Positions 6,097-14,232 of a DNA stretch of 21,411 nt are shown here, one piece after another. Where the stretch lies: NCBI GenBank assembly GCA_964451715.1, contig CAYVIZ010000021.1:1-21411 (forward strand), read 5' to 3'. The notes below the pieces were generated by a model. The model searched no databases, had not been told where the DNA came from, and worked only from the letters and a program-made list of their open reading frames with translations. Within the stretch, counting starts at the first letter, position 1; every line of letters starts with the position of its first letter. A program made the position numbers and the translations under genes. Origin of the DNA: Tiamatella sp964451715 (GTDB taxonomy: Archaea; Thermoproteota; Thermoprotei_A; Sulfolobales; Acidilobaceae).

Positions 6097-6861
6097 ATGA
6101 ATAGTGTGTATACTAAGGGAGAGGACAAGAAGCGCGTTTTCATGGGTATTGTAAGAGAGAGAAGGTCTATAAGACGCTTTAAGCCGGTTAAGATACCTGA
6201 AGACCATATTAGAACACTTATGGAGGCCGCCCAGCGGGCGCCTAGTGATGCCGCTCTACATCTCTGGACAGCTATATGGGTGAGGGATGATGCTAGGAAG
6301 GAGGAGATAGCGGGGCTTGTAGGGCAACGCCATATAGCAGAGGCATCTGACTTCTTCGTTTTCATAGCGGATATACACAGGCCCGAGAGGCTGCTTGAAC
6401 ACAGGGGGGTCAGGCCGGGTGATGTTGATTACGCGCTACTATTATTCTCAGCTATAGATGCAGGCATAGCAGCTGAAAACATGGCGTTGGCAGCGGTTAG
6501 TATGGGTTATGGTTCATGCTTTATAGGGGGGATACAGAACGCTGTAAGGGATATTATACGCCTCCTAGGGCTTCCCGAGAAGACTTACCCCTTGTTCGGC
6601 TTAGCAGTAGGCGTTCCTGGTGAGGAGCCTCCTCCTAGGCCGCGGTTCCCTCTTGACACTATATTCCACCGTGAAAGATACCACGAGTACACGGATAATG
6701 ATCTGGAGAGAATATACGAGGCTATGGCGCCTATAACTAGGAGAGGAGACTATCTAAGACTACTGGCTAGGTATCTAGGACCAGGCGGGTTTTTCGAGGA
6801 GAGAAATAAGGAGCTTCCAATGCTGCTCAAGAGTTTGAACTTCAATATATGCCAGCCATGA
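6097..6861 (+). CDS. Nitroreductase-family flavoprotein
   Basis: This 254-aa FMN-dependent oxidoreductase contains RERRSIRRFKPVKIPED (about 20-36, FMN phosphate binding), EAAQRAPSDAALH (43-55), the central IDAGIAAENMALAAVSMGYG helix region that forms the dimer interface, and GLAVGVPGEEPPPRPR near the end of the domain. An extra 50-60 residues at the C-terminus (from about HRERYHEY) resemble the extended tail of NfsA/FRP-type proteins that shape the active site. It would reduce quinones, nitro compounds or flavin with NAD(P)H; the natural substrate cannot be told. Start is the ATG after AGAGGGGG; an ATG at 6142 lacks an SD. The hairpin at 6073-6087 may tune translation. The gene converges on the helicase with a 108-base gap (6862-6969), in which I see only an imperfect repeat of GATTATC...TTGGAG. 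Confidence 0.85.
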   Translation: MNSVYTKGEDKKRVFMGIVRERRSIRRFKPVKIPEDHIRTLMEAAQRAPSDAALHLWTAIWVRDDARKEEIAGLVGQRHIAEASDFFVFIADIHRPERLLEHRGVRPGDVDYALLLFSAIDAGIAAENMALAAVSMGYGSCFIGGIQNAVRDIIRLLGLPEKTYPLFGLAVGVPGEEPPPRPRFPLDTIFHRERYHEYTDNDLERIYEAMAPITRRGDYLRLLARYLGPGGFFEERNKELPMLLKSLNFNICQP

Positions 6862-6969
6862 TACCGGATTATCGTTGGAGATTCCGCCTCTACTCGATTA
6901 TCATTAATTGGAGCTTAAAGACATATAGAGACGCGGGAACCTGGAAGACCGGTTGGGATGGAGCAGTTC

Positions 6970-8859
6970 TCAGGGTTGATTCTGTAGATGTTTCTTCGCC
7001 TTCTCCAGTATGGGTGGGAATGTTATCTTGTTGTAGGTTGTGACCTCGTCTATCCTGGTTTTGAGGAGGCTCCTCATCTTCCTCGTGTTATACCTGTGGT
7101 CTAGGAGGAAGATTACTGCCTTGTCTTCCCTGCTCCTTATCGCTCTCCCCATGGCTTGCCTCACCTTTATCGAGGCCTGTATTTGGTAGGCGTATTCGCG
7201 GGCTTTCTTTGAGCCTATGCGTTTTGAGAGGGATTCTATGTAGTCTCTAGTATAGGGGTTCGGCTGAGGATAGGGGATGCCGACTACTATTACAGTGCTC
7301 AGCATGCTCCTCCCATTACTGTCCACGTATTCTACTCCCTCGACGAGCTTCCCTCCGGCGACGGCGTGTATCAGTATCTCGTCCCCCGTGTAGAGCCTCC
7401 TGAGCACCTCGGAGAGCGTGGTCTTCCTCCTCTCTACCACCATTCCGGAGGGGTCTCCGAGTCTTGAGACTATACTGTACATCACGTCGTAGCTGGGGTA
7501 TACTGCAAGCTTGACACCGGGGAGGGCATCGTGTATGTCCATTATATAGCTTGAGTACAGGTCGTACGTTCTCTTCCCCCTCTCACTGTAGCGCGTAGAG
7601 ACGTCGAGGGCGATCACCGTGTACTTGTTCCGGGGAGGCATGACCGGGCCGTACATTAGCTCCACGTCCACCGTCTTGGCAGGCCTGGTTACCCCCAGGA
7701 AGTCTGCCACCATGTTGCCAGGCGGCAGCGTGCCGCTCATCAGCACCGCCGACTGGGCCTCCTCGATCACCGGTGCGGCTATCTCGGCGGGATCCATGGG
7801 TGTGGCTATAAGCCTGTGGTCACCCTCCTCGTCTACCTCGAGGTACAGTCTACTGGACTCCATCGATACTACCGCTGCCCAGGTGGCAAGCTTTGTGAGG
7901 CCCGTTGCTATCCTCATAACGCCGGCCGGGCCATGGCTTCTGAGGCGCTCCTCTATCATGACCTCCCTCACGGTCTCAGCTATGTATGCCAGCTGATCCG
8001 GGTCGCCTAGGAGCTCCTTCACAGGAGTCTTGTCTACAGCGTAGAGCCCTGGCTGCCTCCGCTGCTCTACTATCCTCCTCATACCGGCGTAGAGTGTTTC
8101 TAGCCTTGTTTTAAGGTCTTCCTCGCCCGTGTACGTCTCCAGCTCTCCTATACTCTTCTCGATAACATCTATTGTTATACTGTACTCGTATATGCTGTGT
8201 ATACCTAGCAGACTGTGGGCCTCGTCAACGACTATGACGAGGTCGCTGTAGCCCCCTATGTCGAGTACGTGGGTGAAGAGATCCCACTTGAAGAGGTAGG
8301 GGTATGTGGCTACCACGAAGCGGGCTGTACCGGCTAGTTTCAGGAGCGCGAAAAAGGGGCATAAACCTTCTATCCTAGCCAGGAGGTCAGCCGTCTCCGT
8401 TGCAGTATACTCCCTGTACTCGCCTAGGAGCCCCTGAATATAATCCTGGCCCGCGTCTAGGGCGTTAGTGTAGAAGCTGCATCTACCCCTTGATCTCAGG
8501 TGCCTGCAGTTAAGCCAGAAATCCTCAACCGGTATATCCTCTCCTTGTAGGAGAGGGCAGCTTCTCCTGGCGCTGTATATGAAAGTGTAGGATGCCCCGA
8601 AGCGGCGGAGCTCGCGGAGCACGGGGTCTATCTGGTTGACTGTTCTAACGGTCCAAAGCACCTTGTCAGCCCCGGCTCGGAGGAGGCCGTCTATGACGGC
8701 TGCGGTTTTCCCGAAGCCTGTTGGAGCCTCTAGGAGGAGGATCTCCCCCTTCTCAACGGTTTCCTTGACATGGCTGGAAACCTCTAGCTGGCCCTTCCTG
8801 TAGCTTTCATAGGGGAAGACCTGCTCCGCCTCTCCCCTCTCGCCGTCTCCCATGTTCAA
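6970..8859 (-). CDS. XPD/Rad3-family Fe-S DNA helicase
   Basis: This SF2 5'-3' helicase has 629 aa from TTG 8859. Motif I is EAPTGFGKT (44-52) and motif II is DEAH (212-215). Four cysteines between them, C101, C118, C127 and C167, are placed as in the XPD 4Fe-4S domain. SGTLPP marks motif III, and QAMGRAIRS with a following D-RY is motif VI. XPD acts in repair helicase complexes; archaea often have two Rad3-type proteins, and at nearly 630 aa this one is longer than the 551-aa Sulfolobus XPD, so it could be either the XPD orthologue or a DinG-like relative. GGTGA at 8865-8869 is the SD; the GTG at 8868 lies inside it, so TTG 8859 or ATG 8853 is the better start. It sits downstream of the SPOUT gene on the same strand with a short gap and is probably cotranscribed. 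Confidence 0.88.
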   Translation of the reverse strand: MNMGDGERGEAEQVFPYESYRKGQLEVSSHVKETVEKGEILLLEAPTGFGKTAAVIDGLLRAGADKVLWTVRTVNQIDPVLRELRRFGASYTFIYSARRSCPLLQGEDIPVEDFWLNCRHLRSRGRCSFYTNALDAGQDYIQGLLGEYREYTATETADLLARIEGLCPFFALLKLAGTARFVVATYPYLFKWDLFTHVLDIGGYSDLVIVVDEAHSLLGIHSIYEYSITIDVIEKSIGELETYTGEEDLKTRLETLYAGMRRIVEQRRQPGLYAVDKTPVKELLGDPDQLAYIAETVREVMIEERLRSHGPAGVMRIATGLTKLATWAAVVSMESSRLYLEVDEEGDHRLIATPMDPAEIAAPVIEEAQSAVLMSGTLPPGNMVADFLGVTRPAKTVDVELMYGPVMPPRNKYTVIALDVSTRYSERGKRTYDLYSSYIMDIHDALPGVKLAVYPSYDVMYSIVSRLGDPSGMVVERRKTTLSEVLRRLYTGDEILIHAVAGGKLVEGVEYVDSNGRSMLSTVIVVGIPYPQPNPYTRDYIESLSKRIGSKKAREYAYQIQASIKVRQAMGRAIRSREDKAVIFLLDHRYNTRKMRSLLKTRIDEVTTYNKITFPPILEKAKKHLQNQP

Positions 8860-8874
8860 CTGTTTCACCCGAGG

Positions 8875-9291
8875 CTAACGCCTCTTCACCAGCTGCCTGT
8901 CCAGCAGGTTGTTCACGACTGCAGGCGCCAGGTACGCGGGGATCTCCGCTCCAAGGTAGGCGTCTCTGCATCCACCGTGTTTTCCCCCGTAGACGAACGT
9001 GGCATGGCTGGGTAGGTATAATGTGAATAGGTCTGAGCCCTCGTTGGTGGTCACGTTTATACAGGGCTCCACTATCCCTGGGTGGGGGAGTATCTCTGCA
9101 CCCAGCTGGGCGTGCTTCCCGCGTGTGACTGCTCTTATATAACCCTCACCGCTGTCCTGGTCTGGCCTGAGGTGTCTTACACGGGAACCTCTGACGAGTA
9201 CATATATACTGCCGGCCTGTATCACGGCCTCCCTATCCACGCGTACCCCGTGGCTTATTAGGAGGCTTGAGGAGAGGAATGAGGCCTGCAT
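8875..9291 (-). CDS. TrmY-like SPOUT tRNA methyltransferase
   Basis: This resembles TrmY (N1-methylation of pseudouridine 54 in tRNA). LLISHGVR...GSIYVLVRGS and SRVRHLRPDQDSGEGYI match the family's conserved FFLSHxIR and ELRxLxPDERS regions, FVYGGKHGG matches the SAM-loop FVLGDH, and YLAPAVVNNLLDR matches the C-terminal trefoil-knot segment. From ATG 9291 it is 138 aa and lacks the family's first beta strand. The same frame is open upstream and encodes IIRHVLLDRYKPW, which supplies that strand, yet contains no ATG, GTG or TTG. The real start is therefore probably AUU (9330-9328) or AUA (9327-9325), overlapping the srp54 stop at 9326-9324. ATG 9291 has no SD. Assignment to TrmY rather than another SPOUT group is moderately sure. 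Confidence 0.65.
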   Translation of the reverse strand: MQASFLSSSLLISHGVRVDREAVIQAGSIYVLVRGSRVRHLRPDQDSGEGYIRAVTRGKHAQLGAEILPHPGIVEPCINVTTNEGSDLFTLYLPSHATFVYGGKHGGCRDAYLGAEIPAYLAPAVVNNLLDRQLVKRR

Positions 9292-9323
9292 CCAGGGCTT
9301 GTAGCGGTCTAGGAGTACGTGTC

Positions 9324-10655
9324 TTATAATCCCAGGTCTCCCCCGAGCTTCTTGAGGAGCCTCTTCTTCCTCTTGAATTGCTTGAGCATCTTCTTCAGGT
9401 TGTTATAGTATGAGAGGAGCTCCCTCACATCCTCCAGGCTGGTGCCGCTCCCGAACGCGAGCCTCCTCATCCTGCTCTTGTCTATTATCTCCGGCTTATC
9501 AAGCTCCCGGTACGTCATCGACTCTATTATAGCGAGCCACTTGTCTATCTTCTCCTCGCCCAGCCTCGTATCAAGGTTGCCGGGCATCATCATGCTGAGG
9601 CCTGGTATCATCTGTAGGACCTTGCTGAGGGGCCCCATCTTCCTCATACCCTTGAGCTGGTGGTATATGACCCTCATGTTTATCTTGCCCTCCATCATCT
9701 CCTGTGTACGCTTCTCAAGCTCCTCCGCCTCCTCCAGACTCTTCATCCTCTCGATAAGCGTCTCTATATCACCCATACCCAGTATGCGGCCTACGAACCT
9801 CTTGGGGCGGAAGGGCTCGAGCTCTCCCATCTTCTCTCCTGTGCCTATGAACTTTATCTGGGCACCAGTCGCGGCCACCGCGGATAATGCTCCTCCGCCC
9901 CTCGCCGTCCCGTCCAGCTTGGTCACGATTATGGAGCCTATTCTTGTCCTCTCGTGGAACCTTCTAGCCAGGTCGTATGCCTTCTGTCCTATGGAGGCGT
10001 CTATAACCAGTATAACCTCGTCAGGCCCCGTCTCCCTGGATATTGATTCCATCTCGTCTAGAAGGCTCTCCTCGTCGCCGTAGCCGTGCCTGCCGGCAGT
10101 ATCTACTATAACTATATCCGCACCCTGGGAGACGAGTTTGGAAACTCCCCGCTTGGCTATGCCTACTGCATCTCTCTCGCCGGGCTCCCCGTAGAAGAGG
10201 ACACCCGCCTGGCTGGCTAGCTGTTTAAGCTGCTCATACGCGCCGGGCCTATGGGTGTCGGCTGCCACCAGGCCCACCTTGTACCCTCTCTGCTTGTAGT
10301 AGTATGCAAGTTTCCCCGCGGTAGTCGTTTTACCGGAGCCCTGTACTCCCACGAGCATTATTATCCAAGGCGTCCTAGGAGGCTTTACACGGGGCTCCTC
10401 CTCGCCGAAAAGCCTGGCCAGCTCCTCGTATACTATCTTTATGAACCAGTCCCTCCTACTGGCCCCGGGGGGAGGCGTCTCTTTCAGAGCCCTCTCCTTT
10501 ATCCCGCGCGTCAGCTCCAGCACTAGTTTAACGTTAACATCGGCCTTGAGGAGCTCCCTCTGGAGGTCCTTGATGAACTCGTTCACGCTCTTCTCATAAG
10601 TAGAGGTGCTCCTGAGGAACTTTGTCACCGCGCTGCGTAGACCGTCTAGAACCAA
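9324..10655 (-). CDS. srp54: Signal recognition particle GTPase SRP54
   Basis: This 443-aa protein binds 7S RNA and signal peptides of nascent membrane and secreted proteins and docks with FtsY. The N domain helical bundle is residues 1-90. The G domain has GVQGSGKT (103-110), ADTHRPGAYEQL (132-143), DTAGRHG (185-191), TKLDGTARGGG (245-255) and the closing GTGEKMGELEPF. The Met-rich M domain runs from about residue 300 to the end and finishes with a basic tail (KQFKRKKRLLKKLG). Length and motif order are those of archaeal SRP54. The start is TTG, with GGTG upstream and a TATA-like box at 10681-10690 implying an almost leaderless mRNA. It lies downstream of the IF5A gene and upstream of the SPOUT methyltransferase. 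Confidence 0.97.
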   Translation of the reverse strand: MVLDGLRSAVTKFLRSTSTYEKSVNEFIKDLQRELLKADVNVKLVLELTRGIKERALKETPPPGASRRDWFIKIVYEELARLFGEEEPRVKPPRTPWIIMLVGVQGSGKTTTAGKLAYYYKQRGYKVGLVAADTHRPGAYEQLKQLASQAGVLFYGEPGERDAVGIAKRGVSKLVSQGADIVIVDTAGRHGYGDEESLLDEMESISRETGPDEVILVIDASIGQKAYDLARRFHERTRIGSIIVTKLDGTARGGGALSAVAATGAQIKFIGTGEKMGELEPFRPKRFVGRILGMGDIETLIERMKSLEEAEELEKRTQEMMEGKINMRVIYHQLKGMRKMGPLSKVLQMIPGLSMMMPGNLDTRLGEEKIDKWLAIIESMTYRELDKPEIIDKSRMRRLAFGSGTSLEDVRELLSYYNNLKKMLKQFKRKKRLLKKLGGDLGL

Positions 10656-10680
10656 TTACAATGCACCGTTCAGCAGGCGT

Positions 10681-10690
10681 GTAAATAAAG
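10681..10690 (-). promoter_or_regulatory. TATA-like box for srp54
   Basis: CTTTATTTAC on the minus strand lies 26-35 bases upstream of the TTG at 10655. It suggests srp54 has its own promoter although it follows the IF5A gene by only 58 bases, with transcription starting close to the start codon. Confidence 0.5.
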
Positions 10691-10713
10691 GAAACCCGGG
10701 TATGGGGGGCCTG

Positions 10714-11124
10714 CTAGGCGCCGCCGCTTCTTATCCTTATAATCTTCGGTCTACCCATTATTAGCCAGTACTCCACCTCTACACCGGGCTTAAGCCTCTC
10801 AGCCAGCTGGGGATCATCCGCCGGCTTCTCAACCTCGAATGTATCATACGTCTCCATATCCATCAGCTGAACCTGGCTGCCCATATCGGCTAGTACCTGG
10901 GCTATATGCTTCTCTATAACAGGCACCTGCACCTGTGTATCGACGGGGGCTACGAAATTCTTTTTCTGGCCTGTGAACACTCCTATGGCTGTAACGTTGG
11001 CTTTAGCGCTTCCATGCTTCCCCGGCTTCGCCCTGGTCATCTCGACTATCCTGCAGGGCTCGCCGTCTATGACTATGTAGCTCCCCTTCTTCAAGTCTCC
11101 TAGAGTAGCGTAGTTCACACTCAT
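10714..11124 (-). CDS. Translation factor aIF5A (hypusine-containing)
   Basis: This 136-aa factor helps the ribosome pass difficult peptide bonds such as polyproline. The N-terminal SH3-like domain holds the modification loop RAKPGKHGSAK (31-41), with Lys36 as the site for hypusine or deoxyhypusine, and the C-terminal OB domain ends with EYWLIMGRPKIIRIR. Length is normal for archaea. The start is ATG 11124 with GAGAGGTG at about -16 to -9. An A/T box at 11181-11190 may be its TATA element. It is the first gene of the minus-strand IF5A-srp54-SPOUT-helicase series and is divergent from the CCA-adding enzyme gene. Confidence 0.97.
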   Translation of the reverse strand: MSVNYATLGDLKKGSYIVIDGEPCRIVEMTRAKPGKHGSAKANVTAIGVFTGQKKNFVAPVDTQVQVPVIEKHIAQVLADMGSQVQLMDMETYDTFEVEKPADDPQLAERLKPGVEVEYWLIMGRPKIIRIRSGGA

Positions 11125-11180
11125 GTTTCAAACACCTCTCGGTTAAGGGTCCAGGTCTAATTGAGTGTGTCAAGGGTCTC

Positions 11181-11218
11181 TAATAAAGTATACACTAGCC
11201 TAGGAGGGAGTTATATTC
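11181..11218. promoter_or_regulatory. Divergent IF5A/cca promoter region
   Basis: TAATAAAGTATAC (11181-11193) can serve the minus-strand IF5A gene, giving a leader of about 30 bases. GTTATATTC (11210-11218) could be the box for the plus-strand cca gene, with a leader near 50 bases. The remainder of 11125-11291 shows no small gene or RNA that I can support. Confidence 0.35.
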
Positions 11219-11291
11219 TAGGGGAGCACTAAAAGATTCAAGGGAGGACGGTAGGCTCCGACTCATAGTAGGAGGCCCCCCGGGGATCCAA

Positions 11292-12641
11292 ATGAATAGG
11301 AGGCTAGAGAAGGTCTTAGATGAGGCTGCGGAGAGGGTTAACCCTAAACCCTTAGAATACAGGGTAGCCATGCTCTACTATAGGCTCCTAGAAAAGCTTC
11401 TACACGGTAGTGGGGCCGTGAAGAGGTATGGAGGGGCTGTGAGCCTGCAGGGGAGCGTGGCCAAGGATACCTGGGTATCCGGGGACTTCGACCTAGACGT
11501 GTTCGTCTCATTCCCGAGGAGCCTTGGGAGGGAATGGATACTCGGGGAAAGCCTCGCCGTAATACTAGATGCTGTGAGGATCCTGCCGCATGTAGTCGAC
11601 TATGCACAACACCCCTACGTCACTGTGGTATACATGGGGCTCGAGGCTAACGTGGTGCCCGTGTTAGAAGCAGGGAAGCCGGGGGATACCAGGCTCGCCG
11701 TGGAGAGGACTCCGTTCCACACGAGATACGTGTCCAGCAGGCTGCCCCAGAGCCTTAAGAGTGATGTAAGGCTTCTAAAGTCCTTCCTTAAAGGCGTAGG
11801 CGTATACGGTGCAGAGGTCAAGGTAGGGGGTTTCAGCGGCTACCTAGCGGAGCTCATGGTTATTCACTACGGTGGATTCCTAGAGGCTTTAAGCGAGATC
11901 TCCAGGTGGAAGCCGCCTATAATAGTTGACATGGAGCACGGGCTTGATGCCGGCATGCTGCGTGAGAGGTTCAAGGACGCACCGCTCGTATGGGTTGACC
12001 CGGTTGACCCGGATAGGAATGTGGCTGCCGCCGTTAGACTCGAGTCTCTTGCACGGCTGGTAATGGCGGCCAGGTTCTTCCTGAGGAGGCCGGGCCACGT
12101 GTTCTTCCACTATGCCTCAAAGCCGGATAAGCCTGTTATGCCGCCCCGGGATAGAGGGGCGGTTCTAGTGTATAGGGTAGACATCTCGACGCTGACGGAG
12201 CAGACTCTATGGGGTGAGATACGTAGGATAATGAATAGGGTAAGGGGGTTCCTCTCCAGCAGAGGATACAGGGTAGTATATACTGGTGCCTCCACTGATA
12301 TGAGCGGCTTAGTGGTTATAGCTGTGGAGGTGGAGGCGGAGAAGCCTGGGGTATATGTGGAGAAGGGGCCGCCCGTCTGGGTGAAGGGCGCTCTTGACTA
12401 TGTGGATAAGAGGCTCCTCTCGGGGGAGCCCGTCTGGATAGGGTGGGATGGACGCCTCTACTCTGAGAGGACTAGGCGGCAAGTGTTTACAATGCTTCTA
12501 GAGGAGGGGTGGAGGGAGTATACTGTAGCGCATCACTTCAGGGAGTATAGGCCTAGAGTATACCCTGTCGGCGGTGAGCCTGAGTGGCTGCGGGACAAGG
12601 TTTTAGAGGCTTGGAGAAGGCTGCCGGCCTGGTTAAGGTGA
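11292..12641 (+). CDS. cca: CCA-adding enzyme (class I tRNA nucleotidyltransferase)
   Basis: This 449-aa enzyme adds or repairs the 3'-terminal CCA of tRNA using CTP and ATP without a nucleic acid template. The polymerase-beta-like head has GSVAKDTW (54-61) followed by DLDVFV (67-72), whose aspartates D67 and D69 bind the catalytic metal. KVGGFSGYLAELMVIHYGGF (about 177-196) is the conserved neck helix region, and the rest is the body and tail typical of the archaeal class. Length matches archaeal enzymes. The start is ATG after GGGGATC. The stop TGA overlaps the GTG start of the kinase gene, so the two are translationally coupled. Confidence 0.96.
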   Translation: MNRRLEKVLDEAAERVNPKPLEYRVAMLYYRLLEKLLHGSGAVKRYGGAVSLQGSVAKDTWVSGDFDLDVFVSFPRSLGREWILGESLAVILDAVRILPHVVDYAQHPYVTVVYMGLEANVVPVLEAGKPGDTRLAVERTPFHTRYVSSRLPQSLKSDVRLLKSFLKGVGVYGAEVKVGGFSGYLAELMVIHYGGFLEALSEISRWKPPIIVDMEHGLDAGMLRERFKDAPLVWVDPVDPDRNVAAAVRLESLARLVMAARFFLRRPGHVFFHYASKPDKPVMPPRDRGAVLVYRVDISTLTEQTLWGEIRRIMNRVRGFLSSRGYRVVYTGASTDMSGLVVIAVEVEAEKPGVYVEKGPPVWVKGALDYVDKRLLSGEPVWIGWDGRLYSERTRRQVFTMLLEEGWREYTVAHHFREYRPRVYPVGGEPEWLRDKVLEAWRRLPAWLR

Positions 12642-13330
12642 GTCTCTATAGTAGGGAAGCCGTCCAGCTTATGGGTTATCCCGGCGGCAAGAGCAGGGTA
12701 TTCAGGGTGGCGGCAGGCCTGAGGGAGTGCGGTGTCGACGGGTTCGTCTCCGCGGGGAATGTCTCTATAGACGGGTTCAAGGTTGTCGGTAAGGGGCACT
12801 CGTCTATCGTGGTTTTAGGATCTCATGACGGTAGGGGGGTCGTGGCGGTTAAGGTGAGGAGAATCGATTCCAAGCACCCCTCCCTCAGGCGTGAGGCGGT
12901 CCTCCAAGAGGAGGCTTCGCGTGCAGGCGTGGCTCCCCGGGTCTATTGTTTCTCGGATGATTTCATAGTTATGGATTATATAGACGGTGTCCATCTGGGC
13001 GATGCTGTTCTCTCAGACTCCAATGTGTCCCGTGTTCTGGAGGCCGCCTATATCCTCGACGTTGCCGGGGTAAACCATAAGGAGCTGAGTAGGCCCTGGA
13101 GGCATGTACTGCTCCTCGACTCGAGAGCGGTTATTATAGACTATGGCTCGGCGGGCTGGGGAGGCTGCCGTAACCTCCCCCGTATCGCCTCGGCTCTGAG
13201 CAGGAGGATAGGCCTCACTGTGGACGAGCCCCTGAGGATGCTTCTCAGGGAGTATAGGAGAGGGTGTAGCAGGAGGTTATACAGGGAGATATACAGGGTT
13301 TTCCTGTCTGCCTTTCATGGGACCGTGTAG
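12638..13330 (+). CDS. Predicted serine/threonine kinase (COG2112-like)
   Basis: This is a 230-aa small kinase-fold protein. A helical N-terminal section (1-45) precedes the glycine loop GKGHSSIVVLG (51-61), the VAVK lysine K72, a helix-C with E91/E92, and the hinge around IVMDYIDG (110-117). The catalytic loop is HKELSRPWRHVLL (147-159), in which the usual HxD Asp is replaced by Glu, and DFG is DYG (168-170). From memory this HxEL..P..HV pattern is typical of the archaeal COG2112 kinases, so the protein is probably active or a specialised variant. I choose the GTG overlapping the cca stop as GTGA; the frame stays open upstream to GTG 12584. Coupling to cca suggests a role in tRNA metabolism or its control. 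The 3' end overlaps the convergent RNase Z gene by 16 bases. Confidence 0.78.
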   Translation: MSLYSREAVQLMGYPGGKSRVFRVAAGLRECGVDGFVSAGNVSIDGFKVVGKGHSSIVVLGSHDGRGVVAVKVRRIDSKHPSLRREAVLQEEASRAGVAPRVYCFSDDFIVMDYIDGVHLGDAVLSDSNVSRVLEAAYILDVAGVNHKELSRPWRHVLLLDSRAVIIDYGSAGWGGCRNLPRIASALSRRIGLTVDEPLRMLLREYRRGCSRRLYREIYRVFLSAFHGTV

Positions 13331-14226
13331 CGTCTAAGGTCTTCTCCGAGGAGGGTGTGGGGGAAGACCTCCAGAGCCTCCCGCAGGAGCGGGGTGTAGT
13401 CCTCCTTATACCTGGTGCTGAAGTGGAATAATACAAGCCTTCCGACTCCGGCTGCGTCAGCTGCTATAGCGGCGTCTAATGCTGTGCTGTGACCATACTC
13501 CCATGCCTCGTACCTGTATTCCTTTGTGAAGGTTGCCTCGTGGAACAGTATATCGCATCCCCGGGACTCTTCCACAACGCTTCCACAGGGAGCGGTGTCC
13601 CCTGTATAGACCAGGCAGTAGTCCTGGGGGCCCTCCTCCACTACCTCCTCCAGCCTTATAATCCTGCCGTCCACCTCGACGGCCCCCTCCTCTATGAGCC
13701 TCCGGGTTATAGGGCTGCCTAGTATGCCTTTCTCAGCCAGCTTCTCCCTGCTCAGCTTAGCCCTTTTCCGGTGTATTACCTTGTAACCGTACGACTCCAC
13801 GGTATGGCATACCGGGAACCATTCTATAATAACGCTCCCCAGCCTGGCTCTCCCCCACCCCTCTACCTCGGCATAGTAGAGAGGGTAGCGGGGAGTGAAC
13901 CTTGTCGCCTTGAAGGAGGACAGTATGAAATCTTCGAGTCCCCGGGGGCCTGCAATGATGAGGCTTCTCGTCCTGCCTGTGAGGCTCATGTACTGGAGGA
14001 GACCGGGGAGCCCGAATATATGGTCTCCGTGTAGGTGGGTTACGAAGATGGCGTCTATCCTGTTAGGGTTTAACCCAGCCCTGCGTAGCTGCAGCTGTGT
14101 ACCCTCCCCTGCATCGAATAATACCTTCTCGCCTGTATAGCTCTCCACGTATAAGCCCGGCAGCATGCGTTCCGGCAATGGTATAGCTGCACTCGTCCCT
14201 AGTAGCACGCTTTTGAATACATGCAA
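13315..14226 (-). CDS. rnz: Ribonuclease Z
   Basis: This 303-aa metallo-beta-lactamase-fold endonuclease cuts the 3' trailer from pre-tRNA. The start reads VLLGTSAAIPLPER (8-20), as in other RNase Z proteins. The zinc motif HLHGDH (64-69) is complete, and further ligands lie in YTGDTAPC, FHEATF, the GHST box and LFHFSTRY near the end. A flexible-arm region follows residue 140. The start is TTG; AGGTGG 7 nt upstream lies in the last codons of the transglutaminase-like gene, so the two form an operon. It converges on the cca-kinase pair, putting tRNA 3' trimming and CCA addition side by side. Confidence 0.95.
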   Translation of the reverse strand: MHVFKSVLLGTSAAIPLPERMLPGLYVESYTGEKVLFDAGEGTQLQLRRAGLNPNRIDAIFVTHLHGDHIFGLPGLLQYMSLTGRTRSLIIAGPRGLEDFILSSFKATRFTPRYPLYYAEVEGWGRARLGSVIIEWFPVCHTVESYGYKVIHRKRAKLSREKLAEKGILGSPITRRLIEEGAVEVDGRIIRLEEVVEEGPQDYCLVYTGDTAPCGSVVEESRGCDILFHEATFTKEYRYEAWEYGHSTALDAAIAADAAGVGRLVLFHFSTRYKEDYTPLLREALEVFPHTLLGEDLRRYTVP

Positions 14227-14232
14227 CCCGGT

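Noticed and set aside
6849..7043. 64-aa open frame after the nitroreductase
   Set aside because: It overlaps both neighbours, has no SD, and shows low-complexity, non-protein-like composition.
12638..13330. Bud32 of the KEOPS complex
   Set aside because: The catalytic loop HKELSRPWRHV and the DYG motif differ from Bud32's HGDLxxxN and DFG, and no Kae1 gene is near; a COG2112-type kinase fits better.
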